From NCBI GenBank assembly GCA_964399985.1, contig CAYNRY010000001.1:372001-436000 (forward strand): DNA of 64,000 bases. The letters are read 5' to 3'. The position numbers and the translations under genes were made by a program. The notes under the pieces were generated by a model. It made no database searches. It was not told the origin of the DNA and was given only the letters and a program-made list of their open reading frames with translations. The DNA comes from Micavibrio_B sp964399985. Its GTDB lineage: Bacteria; Pseudomonadota; Alphaproteobacteria; Micavibrionales; Micavibrionaceae. Shown piece by piece: positions 53,414 through 61,969 of this stretch (the stretch's first letter is position 1; each line of letters begins with the position of its first letter).

Positions 53414-53845
53414 ATGGCTAAAGCCGGTAGCTCCAATGTTCCGCCAGATTACAAGCCGACTGATAAAGAGAAATTTATGAATCCGCAGATGGTGGAATAT
53501 TTCCGCCGGAAACTCATTAATTGGCGCGAAGAGCTTTTGCGCGAGTCATCAGCCACCATTCATGACACGCTGCAGACTACCGAGCTTCAGCAGCCAGATT
53601 TAACCGACCGCGCTTCCGCCGAAACAGACCATGCGCTGGAACTTCGTACCCGCGACCGTGAACGCAAATTGATCACCAAAATCAACGAAGCTCTTCTTCG
53701 TATCGATGACGGCACTTACGGCTATTGCGAAGAAACAGGCGAGCCGATTGGCGTTGGCCGTTTGGATGCGCGTCCGATTGCGACATTGTCGATTGAAGCA
53801 CAGGAACGTCACGAGCGTATGGAACGCACACAACGAGACGAATAA
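53414..53845 (+). CDS. dksA: RNA polymerase-binding factor DksA
   Basis: 143 residues. The coiled coil carries the tip acidic residues (DLTDRASAETDHALELRTRD), followed by the globular part TYGYCEETGEPIGVGRLDAR and PIATLSIEAQERHE. Only one of the four zinc-finger cysteines is present (YCEETG), which is usual for alphaproteobacterial DksA. It modulates RNA polymerase with ppGpp. A terminator follows directly. Confidence 0.95.
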   Translation: MAKAGSSNVPPDYKPTDKEKFMNPQMVEYFRRKLINWREELLRESSATIHDTLQTTELQQPDLTDRASAETDHALELRTRDRERKLITKINEALLRIDDGTYGYCEETGEPIGVGRLDARPIATLSIEAQERHERMERTQRDE

Positions 53846-53846
53846 T

Positions 53847-53872
53847 TAAAAGCCCCGCAAGGGGCTTTTTAA
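53847..53872 (+). terminator. Terminator after dksA
   Basis: aaaagcccc-gcaa-ggggcttttt: a perfect GC stem with a GCAA tetraloop and T-run. It also separates dksA from the convergent 171-aa gene. Confidence 0.88.
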
Positions 53873-53878
53873 ATGGTC

Positions 53879-54394
53879 TTAAACGCTATATCTCCACCCT
53901 TCATGAAGCTGGATATTTTGGCTTCGGGCTTTCTTATAGTCATCTGCATGGTTCGCTTTATAATATTCCAGTGCTTTTTGCGCTTTCTCCAGCGTGTCGA
54001 GGAGGGCAAGATTTGCATGAGTTTTACTTGAGAATGTTTCATCCCCATTTTGCGCTTGTACATGAAAGTTAAGGTTAGTCGCTTCCCGTGCATGTTCCGT
54101 CCAGTTTTTTAATTCGCCTGATGTAATGCGGAATTTTTTAGTGGCTTCAGCATGTTCAAAGCCTTGAAACTTGTAAGGAAAGCTATCATGGCCGCCCATA
54201 ATCCTGAGTTGGCCGTCATGAAGATGTTCCATCATTTCTGCCCGTGTAAAATTTTGATTTTTGAATTCAACCTGAACGGTTAAATGCCCGTCTTCTATTC
54301 TTACATTTGAAAATTGAGGAAGGGGTATGCAATTAAACGTTTTATCGACAGCAATCATCAAGCCGTCCTGCGGCTTTGGAAACAAAATCATCAT
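53879..54394 (-). CDS. Unknown 171-aa protein
   Basis: No family recognised. It begins MMILFPKPQDG (either of two adjacent ATGs, with ggagcg upstream) and has no signal peptide. The first ~80 residues look beta-rich (VRIEDGHLTVQVEFKNQNF), the rest helical (TLEKAQKALEYYKANHADDY). It lies alone between dksA (convergent) and the flagellar flgH operon. The clean, signal-less, stand-alone style recalls the leaderless proteins at 42329-49355, but I see no shared motif. Confidence 0.65.
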   Translation of the reverse strand: MMILFPKPQDGLMIAVDKTFNCIPLPQFSNVRIEDGHLTVQVEFKNQNFTRAEMMEHLHDGQLRIMGGHDSFPYKFQGFEHAEATKKFRITSGELKNWTEHAREATNLNFHVQAQNGDETFSSKTHANLALLDTLEKAQKALEYYKANHADDYKKARSQNIQLHEGWRYSV

Positions 54395-54488
54395 TGGTAC
54401 GCTCCGTGTTCAGATAGTTTTTTTATATTTTTTAAAAGGCTACGCGAGTTTTTTTATTCCGTCAAAAAATATTTTGAGTGTTCCACAT

Positions 54489-54505
54489 TTGCTTTCGCGG
54501 GGAAA
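54489..54505. repeat. Partial copy of the gctttcgcgggg repeat
   Basis: These 17 bp recur exactly at 62874-62890 and contain the core of the palindromic repeats at 35061 and 47025. They lie in the 244-bp gap after flgH, which otherwise holds a G-rich stretch (about 54570-54592) and no gene. Confidence 0.6.
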
Positions 54506-54638
54506 ACAACGAGATACTTTAAATATTGAGCAAAAAAATCCCGGCTTCGCGGAAGGGAACCGCTAGGCCAGGGATATAAGGTAGGGTGGGTAAGGGTAGG
54601 TAAAGGTGTACGCAGTAGGTAACTTGTTAGAAGGCCTC

Positions 54639-55391
54639 TTAGAATGGCATGAGGACATCGAAGACTTGCTGGCCGTAACGCGGCTGTTGCATGTCTGTGA
54701 TTTGCCCTTTGCCGCCGTAGGAAATACGGGCTTCGGCGATCTTGTCGTAAGGGATCGAGTTATCGACGCTGACATCTTCGGGGCGGATAACACCGGCCAG
54801 TTTCAGGATGCGGTTTTCAAAATTGACGCGGACTTCCTGTGTGCCGGATAAAACGAGATTACCGTTTGGCAATACTTGAGTGATCGTTGCGGCAAGGCGC
54901 ATTTCGATTTTTTCTTCGCGGTCAACTTCGCCGTTACCTGTATGGCTGGAAGTCGAAGATACTTCTGCCAGGTTGGCCGGATCGATCGTTTCAGGCAAGA
55001 CTTTCTGAAGTCCGCCATCTTCCAGGCCCAAGAGACTTGGAACGCCGAGATTTTCGCCGGAAGAACGTTCACGCGTCGTTTCGTTTTTCAGTTCGCCTTT
55101 ATCGTCGATGTCGATCACGACAGTCAGAATATCACCGACCTGTCCGGCACGCTGGTCTTTAAAGAAACCTTTTTGTGACCCTGTCCAAAGGGAGTTAGCT
55201 TGGCGAACATAAGGTTTTGGCACTGGCATCGGCATAGAAACCGGCTGGTAACCATTCTTTGCCGCCGGATTGACGAGTGCCGATTGATCGGGTTCGTTGC
55301 CGATGTTTTTCAGGCGGTCAACACCGCTACAGGCACTAAGAGAAGTTGTTGCAAGAGAAAGTATAAGTATCGAGATCAGTTTATTTTTCAT
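54639..55391 (-). CDS. flgH: Flagellar L-ring protein FlgH
   Basis: 250 residues. A lipoprotein signal ends LSACSG; marks are SLWTGSQKGFFKDQRAGQVG, DILTVVIDIDD, LPNGNLVLSGTQEVRVNFEN and LKLAGVIRPEDVSVDN. It forms the outer-membrane ring around the flagellar rod. Last gene of the flgF-flgG-flgA-flgH run, 79 bp after flgA; flgI is not in the window next to it. Confidence 0.95.
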   Translation of the reverse strand: MKNKLISILILSLATTSLSACSGVDRLKNIGNEPDQSALVNPAAKNGYQPVSMPMPVPKPYVRQANSLWTGSQKGFFKDQRAGQVGDILTVVIDIDDKGELKNETTRERSSGENLGVPSLLGLEDGGLQKVLPETIDPANLAEVSSTSSHTGNGEVDREEKIEMRLAATITQVLPNGNLVLSGTQEVRVNFENRILKLAGVIRPEDVSVDNSIPYDKIAEARISYGGKGQITDMQQPRYGQQVFDVLMPF

Positions 55392-55470
55392 TTTAGCCCA
55401 CCTTGGTTTTTTGTTTTTTTATATTTTTACTTACACACTTTAATTCTAATCTTACTCGCAAGTTCCATGC

Positions 55471-56445
55471 CTATTGGACGGTGACTGTACGATCTCCGGT
55501 AATTTCCGCCGACATCGACTTCGCGCTGGACAGATTGGTGACACGGATCAATTCGCCTTCGGAGCCATTTTGTTGTGATTTACCTTTGGCGCTTAAGGTC
55601 ATGCCGCCGATGGTATAAAGAATAGTGACGTCATCGCCGCGAGATACCAGTTGCGGGCTAGCGATTTCCGCCGCCTTGACCGGACGGTTTGCGCTCAAGA
55701 CGCGGGACGGGGTTTTGCCAATCAGATCATCCGCATCCAAAACGGCATCTTTTGCCAGTGTGCGCTCAGGCACTTCGATCCAGACGATATCGGAAGCCGA
55801 GATAATGTCGCCTTTGCGGGCACTGCCGCTTAAAGCAGGAACGGAGGCCATGCGGTTGATAATGCCGGAAACCTGTAATGTTTTAATCGGATTTTCCGCA
55901 GATGGAGCGGCCAGCGTCGCGGTAAAGACATCCCGGCCCGGTGTATAGTTTATCGTTGCGACTTCAACGGATGCTTCCGCATCGCCTGGCAGGATAATGC
56001 CAGATTGCGCATTGGTCAGGTTCATCGTGAAATTGCCGGTTAGGCCTTTTTCCACCAAGGAAGCTTTCAAGGCATCTGTAATGGCGGCTTCGTCGATCGT
56101 TTGCGCAGCACGGCGGATCGTTACCTGATCGGCCAGAGACGCCGGTGTATAGGCAACGGAATAATTGGCTGCGATACGTTTTAGTGTTGTAACGTTCAAG
56201 ACCATATCCTTGCCCAGCGCCGGCGCATTGCCAAGTACGGCGTCTTCGCGCGTCAGGCCATCGAAAACATCGCTTAAGTGAACGAGATTTGTATTGATAA
56301 CCGAGGTTGTTTTAATCTCTGCGGCTTGCGCCGCGCCGATCAAAAGCGTGAAGCCTATCATGGTTGCCAGCGTGGTCTGGACACCTATGCGGCACATTGT
56401 GTATGTCGCGTATCTGATATCGATTAAATCCTGACGGTTCATCAT
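55471..56445 (-). CDS. flgA: Flagellar P-ring assembly chaperone FlgA
   Basis: 324 residues, longer than the ~220 of enterobacterial FlgA but in the range seen in Alphaproteobacteria. A signal-like hydrophobic segment (MIGFTLLIGAAQAAE) lies at residues ~27-42 behind a charged start, so the true start could be internal. The C-terminal SAF domain is clear: LSGSARKGDIISASDIVWIE, IGKTPSRVLSANRPVKAAEI, VSRGDDVTILYTIGGMTLSA and TVTVQ-like end. It helps assemble FlgI in the periplasm. Confidence 0.9.
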   Translation of the reverse strand: MMNRQDLIDIRYATYTMCRIGVQTTLATMIGFTLLIGAAQAAEIKTTSVINTNLVHLSDVFDGLTREDAVLGNAPALGKDMVLNVTTLKRIAANYSVAYTPASLADQVTIRRAAQTIDEAAITDALKASLVEKGLTGNFTMNLTNAQSGIILPGDAEASVEVATINYTPGRDVFTATLAAPSAENPIKTLQVSGIINRMASVPALSGSARKGDIISASDIVWIEVPERTLAKDAVLDADDLIGKTPSRVLSANRPVKAAEIASPQLVSRGDDVTILYTIGGMTLSAKGKSQQNGSEGELIRVTNLSSAKSMSAEITGDRTVTVQ

Positions 56446-56465
56446 AAGCTCCTTATTGTCTTAAA

Positions 56466-57251
56466 TTATCTCAGCTGGCTGACGGATTGCATCATCTCGT
56501 CGGATGTAGAGATGACTTTCGAGTTCATCTCATATGCCCGCTGGGCTGTAATCAAATTAGTCACTTCCTTGACGGAGTCGACGTTCGAGCTTTCCAGCAT
56601 GCCCTGGCGAAGCGTACCAAGGTTATCGTCGCCAGGGTTGCCGATTGTCGGTGCGCCGGAAGCGTCGGTTTCAAGGAAGAGATTGTCTCCTGTGGCTTCC
56701 AAACCCGACGGGTTCACGAAGTTGGCAAGCTGAATTTGACCCAGATTGCTTGGCGCTGTCTGGCCTTGAATACTGGCGAATACTTCGCCTTCGGCATTGA
56801 TTTCAACCGCAATTGCATCATCCGGAATGCTGATTGAAGGAGTTATCCTGTAGCCTTCGTTGGTGACGATCTCGCCGTTCTGGTTGCGTTGCAGGGAACC
56901 GGCGCGGGTATAGGCGGTATCGCCGTTCGGCAGTTCGACCTGTAAGAAACCCTTACCGTTGATCGCAATGTCAAGATCGCCGTCTGTGATCTGGATTGTG
57001 CCTTGTTCGTGAATGCGGTAAGTGGCCGCAGGGCGAACACCAAGACCAAGTGAAATACCGGACGGGACCGTGTCGCCATTGGCGGAAGCTTGTGAACCCG
57101 GGCGGCTCAAATGCTGGTACATCAAATCGGCAAATTCAAGGCGCTGGCGCTTGAAACCCGTTGTCGTCATGTTGGCGATGTTGTTGGAAATCGTATCAAC
57201 ATTCATCTGCTGGGCAAGCATTCCCGAAGCGCCGATATCAAGTGATCTCAT
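56466..57251 (-). CDS. flgG: Flagellar distal-rod protein FlgG
   Basis: 261 residues, standard size. MRSLDIGASGMLAQQMNVDT, SNNIANMTTTGFKRQRLEF, the FLQVELPNGDTAYTRAGSLQ strand and the C-terminal MLESSNVDSVKEVTNLITAQ/RAYEMNSKVI pattern identify the rod/hook family and FlgG. It lies 19 bp after flgF. Confidence 0.96.
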   Translation of the reverse strand: MRSLDIGASGMLAQQMNVDTISNNIANMTTTGFKRQRLEFADLMYQHLSRPGSQASANGDTVPSGISLGLGVRPAATYRIHEQGTIQITDGDLDIAINGKGFLQVELPNGDTAYTRAGSLQRNQNGEIVTNEGYRITPSISIPDDAIAVEINAEGEVFASIQGQTAPSNLGQIQLANFVNPSGLEATGDNLFLETDASGAPTIGNPGDDNLGTLRQGMLESSNVDSVKEVTNLITAQRAYEMNSKVISTSDEMMQSVSQLR

Positions 57252-57270
57252 AGTAGTTCTCCTTTAAAAC

Positions 57271-57993
57271 TTATTGTCCGCTCATTTTGCTGAGGCGTTG
57301 AACAGCACCGAGTTCGCGGTCGCTTTCATTCTTCAGCATTGTCATTGTTTGTTCATAGGCACGCGAAATCTCGATCATACGGCTCATCTCTGTGATCGAA
57401 TTGACATTCGATCCTTCGACCATGCCTTGTTTCATGCCGGTTTCAATCGCAGCCGTGCCTTGTGATTTGGATGAATAGAGGCCGTTGCCTTCAGGCTGCA
57501 AATCCTGAACATTGGCGAACTCGGTCATGGTGATCTGGCCAACATTATTTCCGTCTGCCGTCACCGAGCCGTCCTCGAGAATTTTGACTTCCTGCGTGTC
57601 TTCCGGGATCAGGATCGGTACGTTGCCGACCTGATAGCCGTTCGATGTCACCAGCATTCCGGATCTGTCGATTGTGAAATTGCCGGCGCGCGTATACATA
57701 ATTTCGCCAGTACGGGTTTTTATATCCATAAAGCCTGGGCCGTTCAGCGCTACATCATAAGTGCCGCCAGTAAATTGGACAGGGCCTGCGGTTGTTGTGT
57801 CGTATTGTCCCTGATCTTCGACCATGGACAAAGGGCGGGCTTTATTGCCCGGCGCTGACATGTATTCTTTGAATAATGGATTTTGAGACCGGTAGCCGGG
57901 CGTCTGGGCATTGGCAATATTATTTGCCGACATATCCATAGCACGCCTTAAAACTACCTGACGGGAAAGCCCAACATATAAACTGCTATCCAT
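57271..57993 (-). CDS. flgF: Flagellar basal-body rod protein FlgF
   Basis: 240 residues. MDSSLYVGLSRQVVLRRAMD, ANNIANAQTPGYRSQ, FMDIKTRTGEIMYTRAGNFT and the C-terminal VEGSNVNSITEMSRMIEISR/AYEQTM pattern. Proximal-rod protein; first gene of flgF-flgG-flgA-flgH, 52 bp behind a predicted sigma-54 start. Confidence 0.95.
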   Translation of the reverse strand: MDSSLYVGLSRQVVLRRAMDMSANNIANAQTPGYRSQNPLFKEYMSAPGNKARPLSMVEDQGQYDTTTAGPVQFTGGTYDVALNGPGFMDIKTRTGEIMYTRAGNFTIDRSGMLVTSNGYQVGNVPILIPEDTQEVKILEDGSVTADGNNVGQITMTEFANVQDLQPEGNGLYSSKSQGTAAIETGMKQGMVEGSNVNSITEMSRMIEISRAYEQTMTMLKNESDRELGAVQRLSKMSGQ

Positions 57994-58056
57994 AACCTTA
58001 TCCCATTTAGTGATGAGCGGTTTTTACCGTCTCGTTTTCTTACCTGGGATATGAAT

Positions 58057-58073
58057 TGCAGGGACCGTGCCAA
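58057..58073 (-). promoter_or_regulatory. Sigma-54-type promoter for flgF-flgG-flgA-flgH
   Basis: On the minus strand the sequence is ttggcac-ggtcc-ctgca, close to the RpoN consensus TGGCAC-N5-TTGCA: the GG and GC pairs have the right spacing and only one T of the -12 box is replaced. The start point would be near 58045, about 50 nt before flgF. Late flagellar genes use sigma-54 in several Alphaproteobacteria. No similar site was found for fliL on the other strand. Confidence 0.75.
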
Positions 58074-58242
58074 GTTAGGTATCTAATAATATCAATTAGT
58101 TAGCTTAATGTTGATATTTACCATGTCACATTTTGCCGGGACCTTTTTACGCTCCAAGAAAATGATTTGGTGAATTTTAACAACAGGTTAGAATGACCGA
58201 ACCGATTCTGGTTTTATTTCAATTCCTCAGGTAAGATTTCCA

Positions 58243-58818
58243 ATGGCGAGCAAAGACTTAGAGCCCTCCGAAGGCAGCGAAAACATCACCCCCATTGATG
58301 ATGGTGAAAAGGGCGGCAAGAAAAAGCTCCTTATTATTCTGGTTCCGGTTCTGCTTTTGATCGGCGGCGGGGCTGCCGCCTATTTCACCGGCATGCTGGA
58401 TAAGGTTCTCGGCAAAGAGGCGACGAAAACCGAGGCTGGCCAAGAAGGCGAAAAGGCCGAAGAAGGTAGCGAGGAAGCTGCCGAGGGCGAGCATGGCGAA
58501 GGCGGTGCGACAGGTCCCGCTTTTCTAAAAATTCCCGACATGGTCGTAAATTTAAACAGCGATAGCGGCGAGCAACGATATCTTCGCCTGTCGATCCAGC
58601 TCGAGCTTAAGAATGCGGCGGATCAAGCGGCGGTGGAGAAAGTCTTGCCGCGCGTTGTCGACCAATTCCAGACGTACTTAAGAGAACTTCGCTTGCAGGA
58701 TTTGCGCGGATCGAAAGGCATCTACCGTCTCCAGATGGAGCTCTTGTCTCGCGTCAATCAGGCGGCGGCTCCGGTCGAGGTGAAAGATGTCTTATTTCAA
58801 GAAATTCTGATACAATAA
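58243..58818 (+). CDS. fliL: Flagellar basal-body-associated protein FliL
   Basis: 191 residues. Short cytoplasmic N-terminus, one membrane helix (about 28-48: LLIILVPVLLLIGGGAAAYF), an Ala/Glu/Gly-rich linker and the periplasmic FliL domain (YLRLSIQLELKNAADQAAVE, LPRVVDQFQTYLRELRLQDL, G-IYRLQMELLSRVNQ). It supports stator function. First gene of fliL-fliM-...-motE. Confidence 0.93.
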   Translation: MASKDLEPSEGSENITPIDDGEKGGKKKLLIILVPVLLLIGGGAAAYFTGMLDKVLGKEATKTEAGQEGEKAEEGSEEAAEGEHGEGGATGPAFLKIPDMVVNLNSDSGEQRYLRLSIQLELKNAADQAAVEKVLPRVVDQFQTYLRELRLQDLRGSKGIYRLQMELLSRVNQAAAPVEVKDVLFQEILIQ

Positions 58819-58911
58819 TTCAAAGACTTAGCCATTTGGCCTGAAACTTGAAAGCAGGCCAGACAGGCTAAATATATAAGAAGAATATACGATACCGGAA
58901 AGGAAGACCTG

Positions 58912-60000
58912 ATGGCCGATGCGCCGACCCAGGATGCCACCGCCACCGACGGGATGAGCGAAGAAGAACGCCGCATGATGGCCGAATGGGAATCCATGGC
59001 CACGGATGATGGTGCCGAAGGCGGCGCCGTTCCCGAAGAAAATACCCGTATCCTGAATCAATCTGAAATCGACTCGCTGCTCGGCTTTGACGATGCAGGG
59101 GCAGGCGGGGAAACATCCGGCGTGATGGCGCTGGTCAATGCGGCGCTGATCAATTACGAGCGTCTGCCGATGCTGGATATCGTCTTCGACCGTTTGGTCA
59201 GATTGATGTCGACCTCTCTTCGTAACCTGACTTCCGACAACGTTGAAGTATCGCTCGATCAAATTTCGACGGTTCGCTTCGGCGATTACCTCAATTCTAT
59301 TCCGCTGCCGGCGATGCTGTCCGTATTCAAAGCGTCCGAGTGGGACAATACAGGTTTGCTGGTCGTTGACTCCGCACTGATTTATTCCGTCGTCGATGTA
59401 TTGCTCGGCGGGCGTAAAGGCACGCCGTCGATCCGCGTCGAAGGTCGTCCGTATACGACGATTGAATCGCGCCTTGTCGAGCGGATGCTGAACGTTACTC
59501 TGTCCGATATGTCTTCAGCTTTCGATCCGCTTTCGCCGGTTACATTCAATCTGGATCGCATGGAAACCAACCCGCGATTTGCGGCGATTACCCAATCCGG
59601 AAATGCTTGTGTGCTTGTTCGCATGCGCGTCGATATGGGCGACCGCGGCGGACGTATTGAAATTCTTATTCCTTATGCGACGCTTGAGCCGATCCGCGAA
59701 CTTCTCTTGCAGATGTTCATGGGAGAGAAATTCGGTCGCGATTCAATCTGGGAAACGCACTTGACCAACGAACTGTATTTAACGGACGTTGCCTTACAGG
59801 CCGTTTTGGGCGAGCGCATCGTTTCTTTAGGCGAAATGCTCAACTGGAAAAAAGGCACGACTGTCATGTTCAACACCAAGCCGACCGACAAGGTCGAGAT
59901 GCGCTGTGGTGATTTCCCCATGTTCAACGGGCCGATGGGACAAAAAGAAGGTAATATAGCGGTGAAAATCGAACGTTACATTCCTCCTACAGAAGAATAA
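58912..60000 (+). CDS. fliM: Flagellar motor switch protein FliM
   Basis: 362 residues. NQSEIDSLLGFDDAG is the typical EIDxLL segment; DIVFDRLVRLMSTSLRNLTS and PLPAMLSVFKASEWDNTGLL belong to the middle domain; the C-terminal SpoA/C-ring domain holds LGEMLNWKKGTTVMFNTKPT. About 35 acidic residues precede the EIDSLL motif. It forms the C-ring and receives CheY-P. Confidence 0.95.
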   Translation: MADAPTQDATATDGMSEEERRMMAEWESMATDDGAEGGAVPEENTRILNQSEIDSLLGFDDAGAGGETSGVMALVNAALINYERLPMLDIVFDRLVRLMSTSLRNLTSDNVEVSLDQISTVRFGDYLNSIPLPAMLSVFKASEWDNTGLLVVDSALIYSVVDVLLGGRKGTPSIRVEGRPYTTIESRLVERMLNVTLSDMSSAFDPLSPVTFNLDRMETNPRFAAITQSGNACVLVRMRVDMGDRGGRIEILIPYATLEPIRELLLQMFMGEKFGRDSIWETHLTNELYLTDVALQAVLGERIVSLGEMLNWKKGTTVMFNTKPTDKVEMRCGDFPMFNGPMGQKEGNIAVKIERYIPPTEE

Positions 60001-60015
60001 AAATAAGAGGTCTTT

Positions 60016-60576
60016 ATGTCACTGAGTTTAGCAATGGATATCCTGATTACGATTTTGCTCGCGGCAACCATTTTTTATGCGCTGCGCTTGTCGAAACATC
60101 TGGAAGCGTTCCGTTCGAACAGAAGTGATATGGAGCGCCTGATCCGCGATCTGTCTGCACAAATCACACGGGCGCAGGAAGGTATTACGACGCTGGACGA
60201 TGTAGCCAAGGAATCAAGCGATGATTTGCGCAAGCTGGTCGATAAGGCAACGGGATTGTCTGACGAACTTCAGATCATGACTGAGTCCGGCAACAAGCTG
60301 GCGGAACGGCTCGAAAATCTTGCAACGAAAAACCGCGAGATATCCGACAACATGTCGCAGGCTTCAGTGAATTTGACCTATCCCGGTGGAAAAGCGCCGG
60401 TTTTTGCCGCGGAGAAAAAAGTGGAAATATCTCCTGAAAAATCTGGTCCTAAATCTTTCTTCTCGATCCGTGACCCTGATTTTTCTTCCGCTTTGGAAGA
60501 TGAGGACGATGGCGGTATGAGTCAGTCCGAGAAGCAATTAGCGGCAGCTTTACGCCGCAAAGGTAAAGGCGATTAA
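60016..60576 (+). CDS. DUF6468-like flagellar-locus protein
   Basis: 186 residues. One N-terminal membrane helix (about 5-23), then a long coiled coil (LSKHLEAFRSNRSDMERLIR ... LAERLENLATKNREISDNM) and a disordered tail ending in a basic ALRRKGKGD. Proteins of this layout (DUF6468, as I recall) sit between fliM and motE in Alphaproteobacteria. Role unknown, probably motor-associated. It lies 15 bp after fliM and 3 bp before motE. Confidence 0.75.
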   Translation: MSLSLAMDILITILLAATIFYALRLSKHLEAFRSNRSDMERLIRDLSAQITRAQEGITTLDDVAKESSDDLRKLVDKATGLSDELQIMTESGNKLAERLENLATKNREISDNMSQASVNLTYPGGKAPVFAAEKKVEISPEKSGPKSFFSIRDPDFSSALEDEDDGGMSQSEKQLAAALRRKGKGD

Positions 60577-60579
60577 GGT

Positions 60580-61380
60580 ATGAATGATTTCTTTGCATCG
60601 GCTTTTAAAAGATTGCGACTGCTGCCCTTGCTCGTCATGGTGGCTTCACTGGCATTTATGGTTCGTGTCGGGGATACGTTTTTTCAGATCAAAAATCTGG
60701 GATCGGCTTACGCGCAAGAAGAGAAAAAAGAAGAAAAGCCGAAAGTCGCGGAGGTTAATAACGCCGAGCCGCCGAAAGATGAATTGCCGGATGCAAAAAC
60801 GGCTTCCGCGCCTAAACTTGCTAATCCGGCGGACAAGCCTGCGGTCAAAGGCGAAAAAGTGGTCGCAACGAAAGACTGGCAGGACTCGGATTCAGATTTC
60901 GATGACTCTACTGTTCGTAAGGAAGTTTACGATGATTTGATGGAGCGCCGCCAGATGATCGAGCAAAAAGAAAAACAGCTCGACCAGCGCGAGGCATTGT
61001 TGAAAGCGGGGACCGAAGAAATTAACAAAAAGGTTGAAGAGCTAACGGCGATCCGAAACGAGATTCAATCCTTGCTGAAAAAACAGAATGCTGAAGAAGA
61101 AGCAAATACTTCCAAGCTGGTGAAGATATACGAGGGTATGAAGCCCAAAGATGCCGCCAAGATTTTTAACCAGCTCGATATGGATGTTCTTTTATCAGTA
61201 GTTACTAAAATGTCCGAGCGTAAGGTGTCTCCGATCATCGCGCTGATGGACCCGCAAAAAGCACGCAGCCTAACGCTTTTCCTTGCCGAGCAGAATAAAT
61301 TGCCGGGAACCGGTTCGACCACTGCAGGTTTCGGTAATCCGAATGCGCCGCCGCCATTACCAGAATCCGCAATTCGCTAA
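60580..61380 (+). CDS. motE: MotE-family flagellar motor chaperone
   Basis: 266 residues. An N-terminal membrane/signal helix (about 12-30, LLPLLVMVASLAFMV), a Lys/Glu/Pro-rich periplasmic linker, a coiled coil (RRQMIEQKEKQLDQREALLK) and a C-terminal MgtE-N-like domain (YEGMKPKDAAKIFNQLDMDV, LLSVVTKMSERKVSPIIALM, DPQKARSLT). In rhizobia MotE helps fold or hold MotC. Last gene of the fliL run. Confidence 0.85.
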   Translation: MNDFFASAFKRLRLLPLLVMVASLAFMVRVGDTFFQIKNLGSAYAQEEKKEEKPKVAEVNNAEPPKDELPDAKTASAPKLANPADKPAVKGEKVVATKDWQDSDSDFDDSTVRKEVYDDLMERRQMIEQKEKQLDQREALLKAGTEEINKKVEELTAIRNEIQSLLKKQNAEEEANTSKLVKIYEGMKPKDAAKIFNQLDMDVLLSVVTKMSERKVSPIIALMDPQKARSLTLFLAEQNKLPGTGSTTAGFGNPNAPPPLPESAIR

Positions 61381-61521
61381 ATCAATTTTTGTCTTTTGGC
61401 CTAAAAATCATGCGTTTAGACCAAATTCTATAATGAATACAGAATAAATCCTTTCTTTTAAATACTCCTTGAAGCGTAGTATTTTGTTAATTATTGCGTT
61501 GCATACTAAGCTTCTTATTCA

Positions 61522-61540
61522 ATTCGGTGCAAAGCCGAAT
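61522..61540 (+). promoter_or_regulatory. Hairpin in the leader of the receiver gene
   Basis: attcgg-tgcaaag-ccgaat, a 6-bp stem with a 7-nt loop, 24 bp before the ATG at 61565 and just before the ribosome site caggag. It is not followed by a T-run. Possible control of translation; otherwise unremarkable. Confidence 0.3.
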
Positions 61541-61564
61541 GACTTATTTCCAGGAGATGCCAGA

Positions 61565-61951
61565 ATGGCCGTAGATAAAAATATGAATGTTTTAATCGTC
61601 GACGATTACAAGACGATGTTGCGTATTATCAATAACCTGCTTAAGCAGCTTGGCTTTTCCAATATCGACGAAGCGACTGACGGGACAATGGCGCTCGACA
61701 TGTTCAAATCCAAGAATTACGGTCTCGTGATTTCCGACTGGAATATGGAACCGATGTCCGGTATCGAGCTTTTGAGACATATACGCGGCGGCGATATAAA
61801 CAAGAACGTGCCGTTCATCATGATTACGGCGGAAAGCAAAACCGAAAACGTCATCGCCGCCAAGCAGGCGGGTGTCAATAATTACATCGTGAAGCCTTTT
61901 AATGCCGAAACATTGAAAATGAAAATGTCCGCCGTTCTAGGCGAATTCTAA
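61565..61951 (+). CDS. cheY: Chemotaxis response regulator CheY
   Basis: 128 residues from the ATG at 61565 with a caggag ribosome site; the frame extends further upstream without a good start. MNVLIVDDYKTMLRIINNLL holds the acidic pair, ISDWNMEPMSGIELL the phospho-acceptor Asp, and T and K of MITAESKTEN and YIVKPFNAET complete the site. The next gene, 18 bp on, is CheZ, so this is taken as a motor-binding CheY. Confidence 0.9.
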   Translation: MAVDKNMNVLIVDDYKTMLRIINNLLKQLGFSNIDEATDGTMALDMFKSKNYGLVISDWNMEPMSGIELLRHIRGGDINKNVPFIMITAESKTENVIAAKQAGVNNYIVKPFNAETLKMKMSAVLGEF

Positions 61952-61969
61952 GAAATCACAGGGGATACC

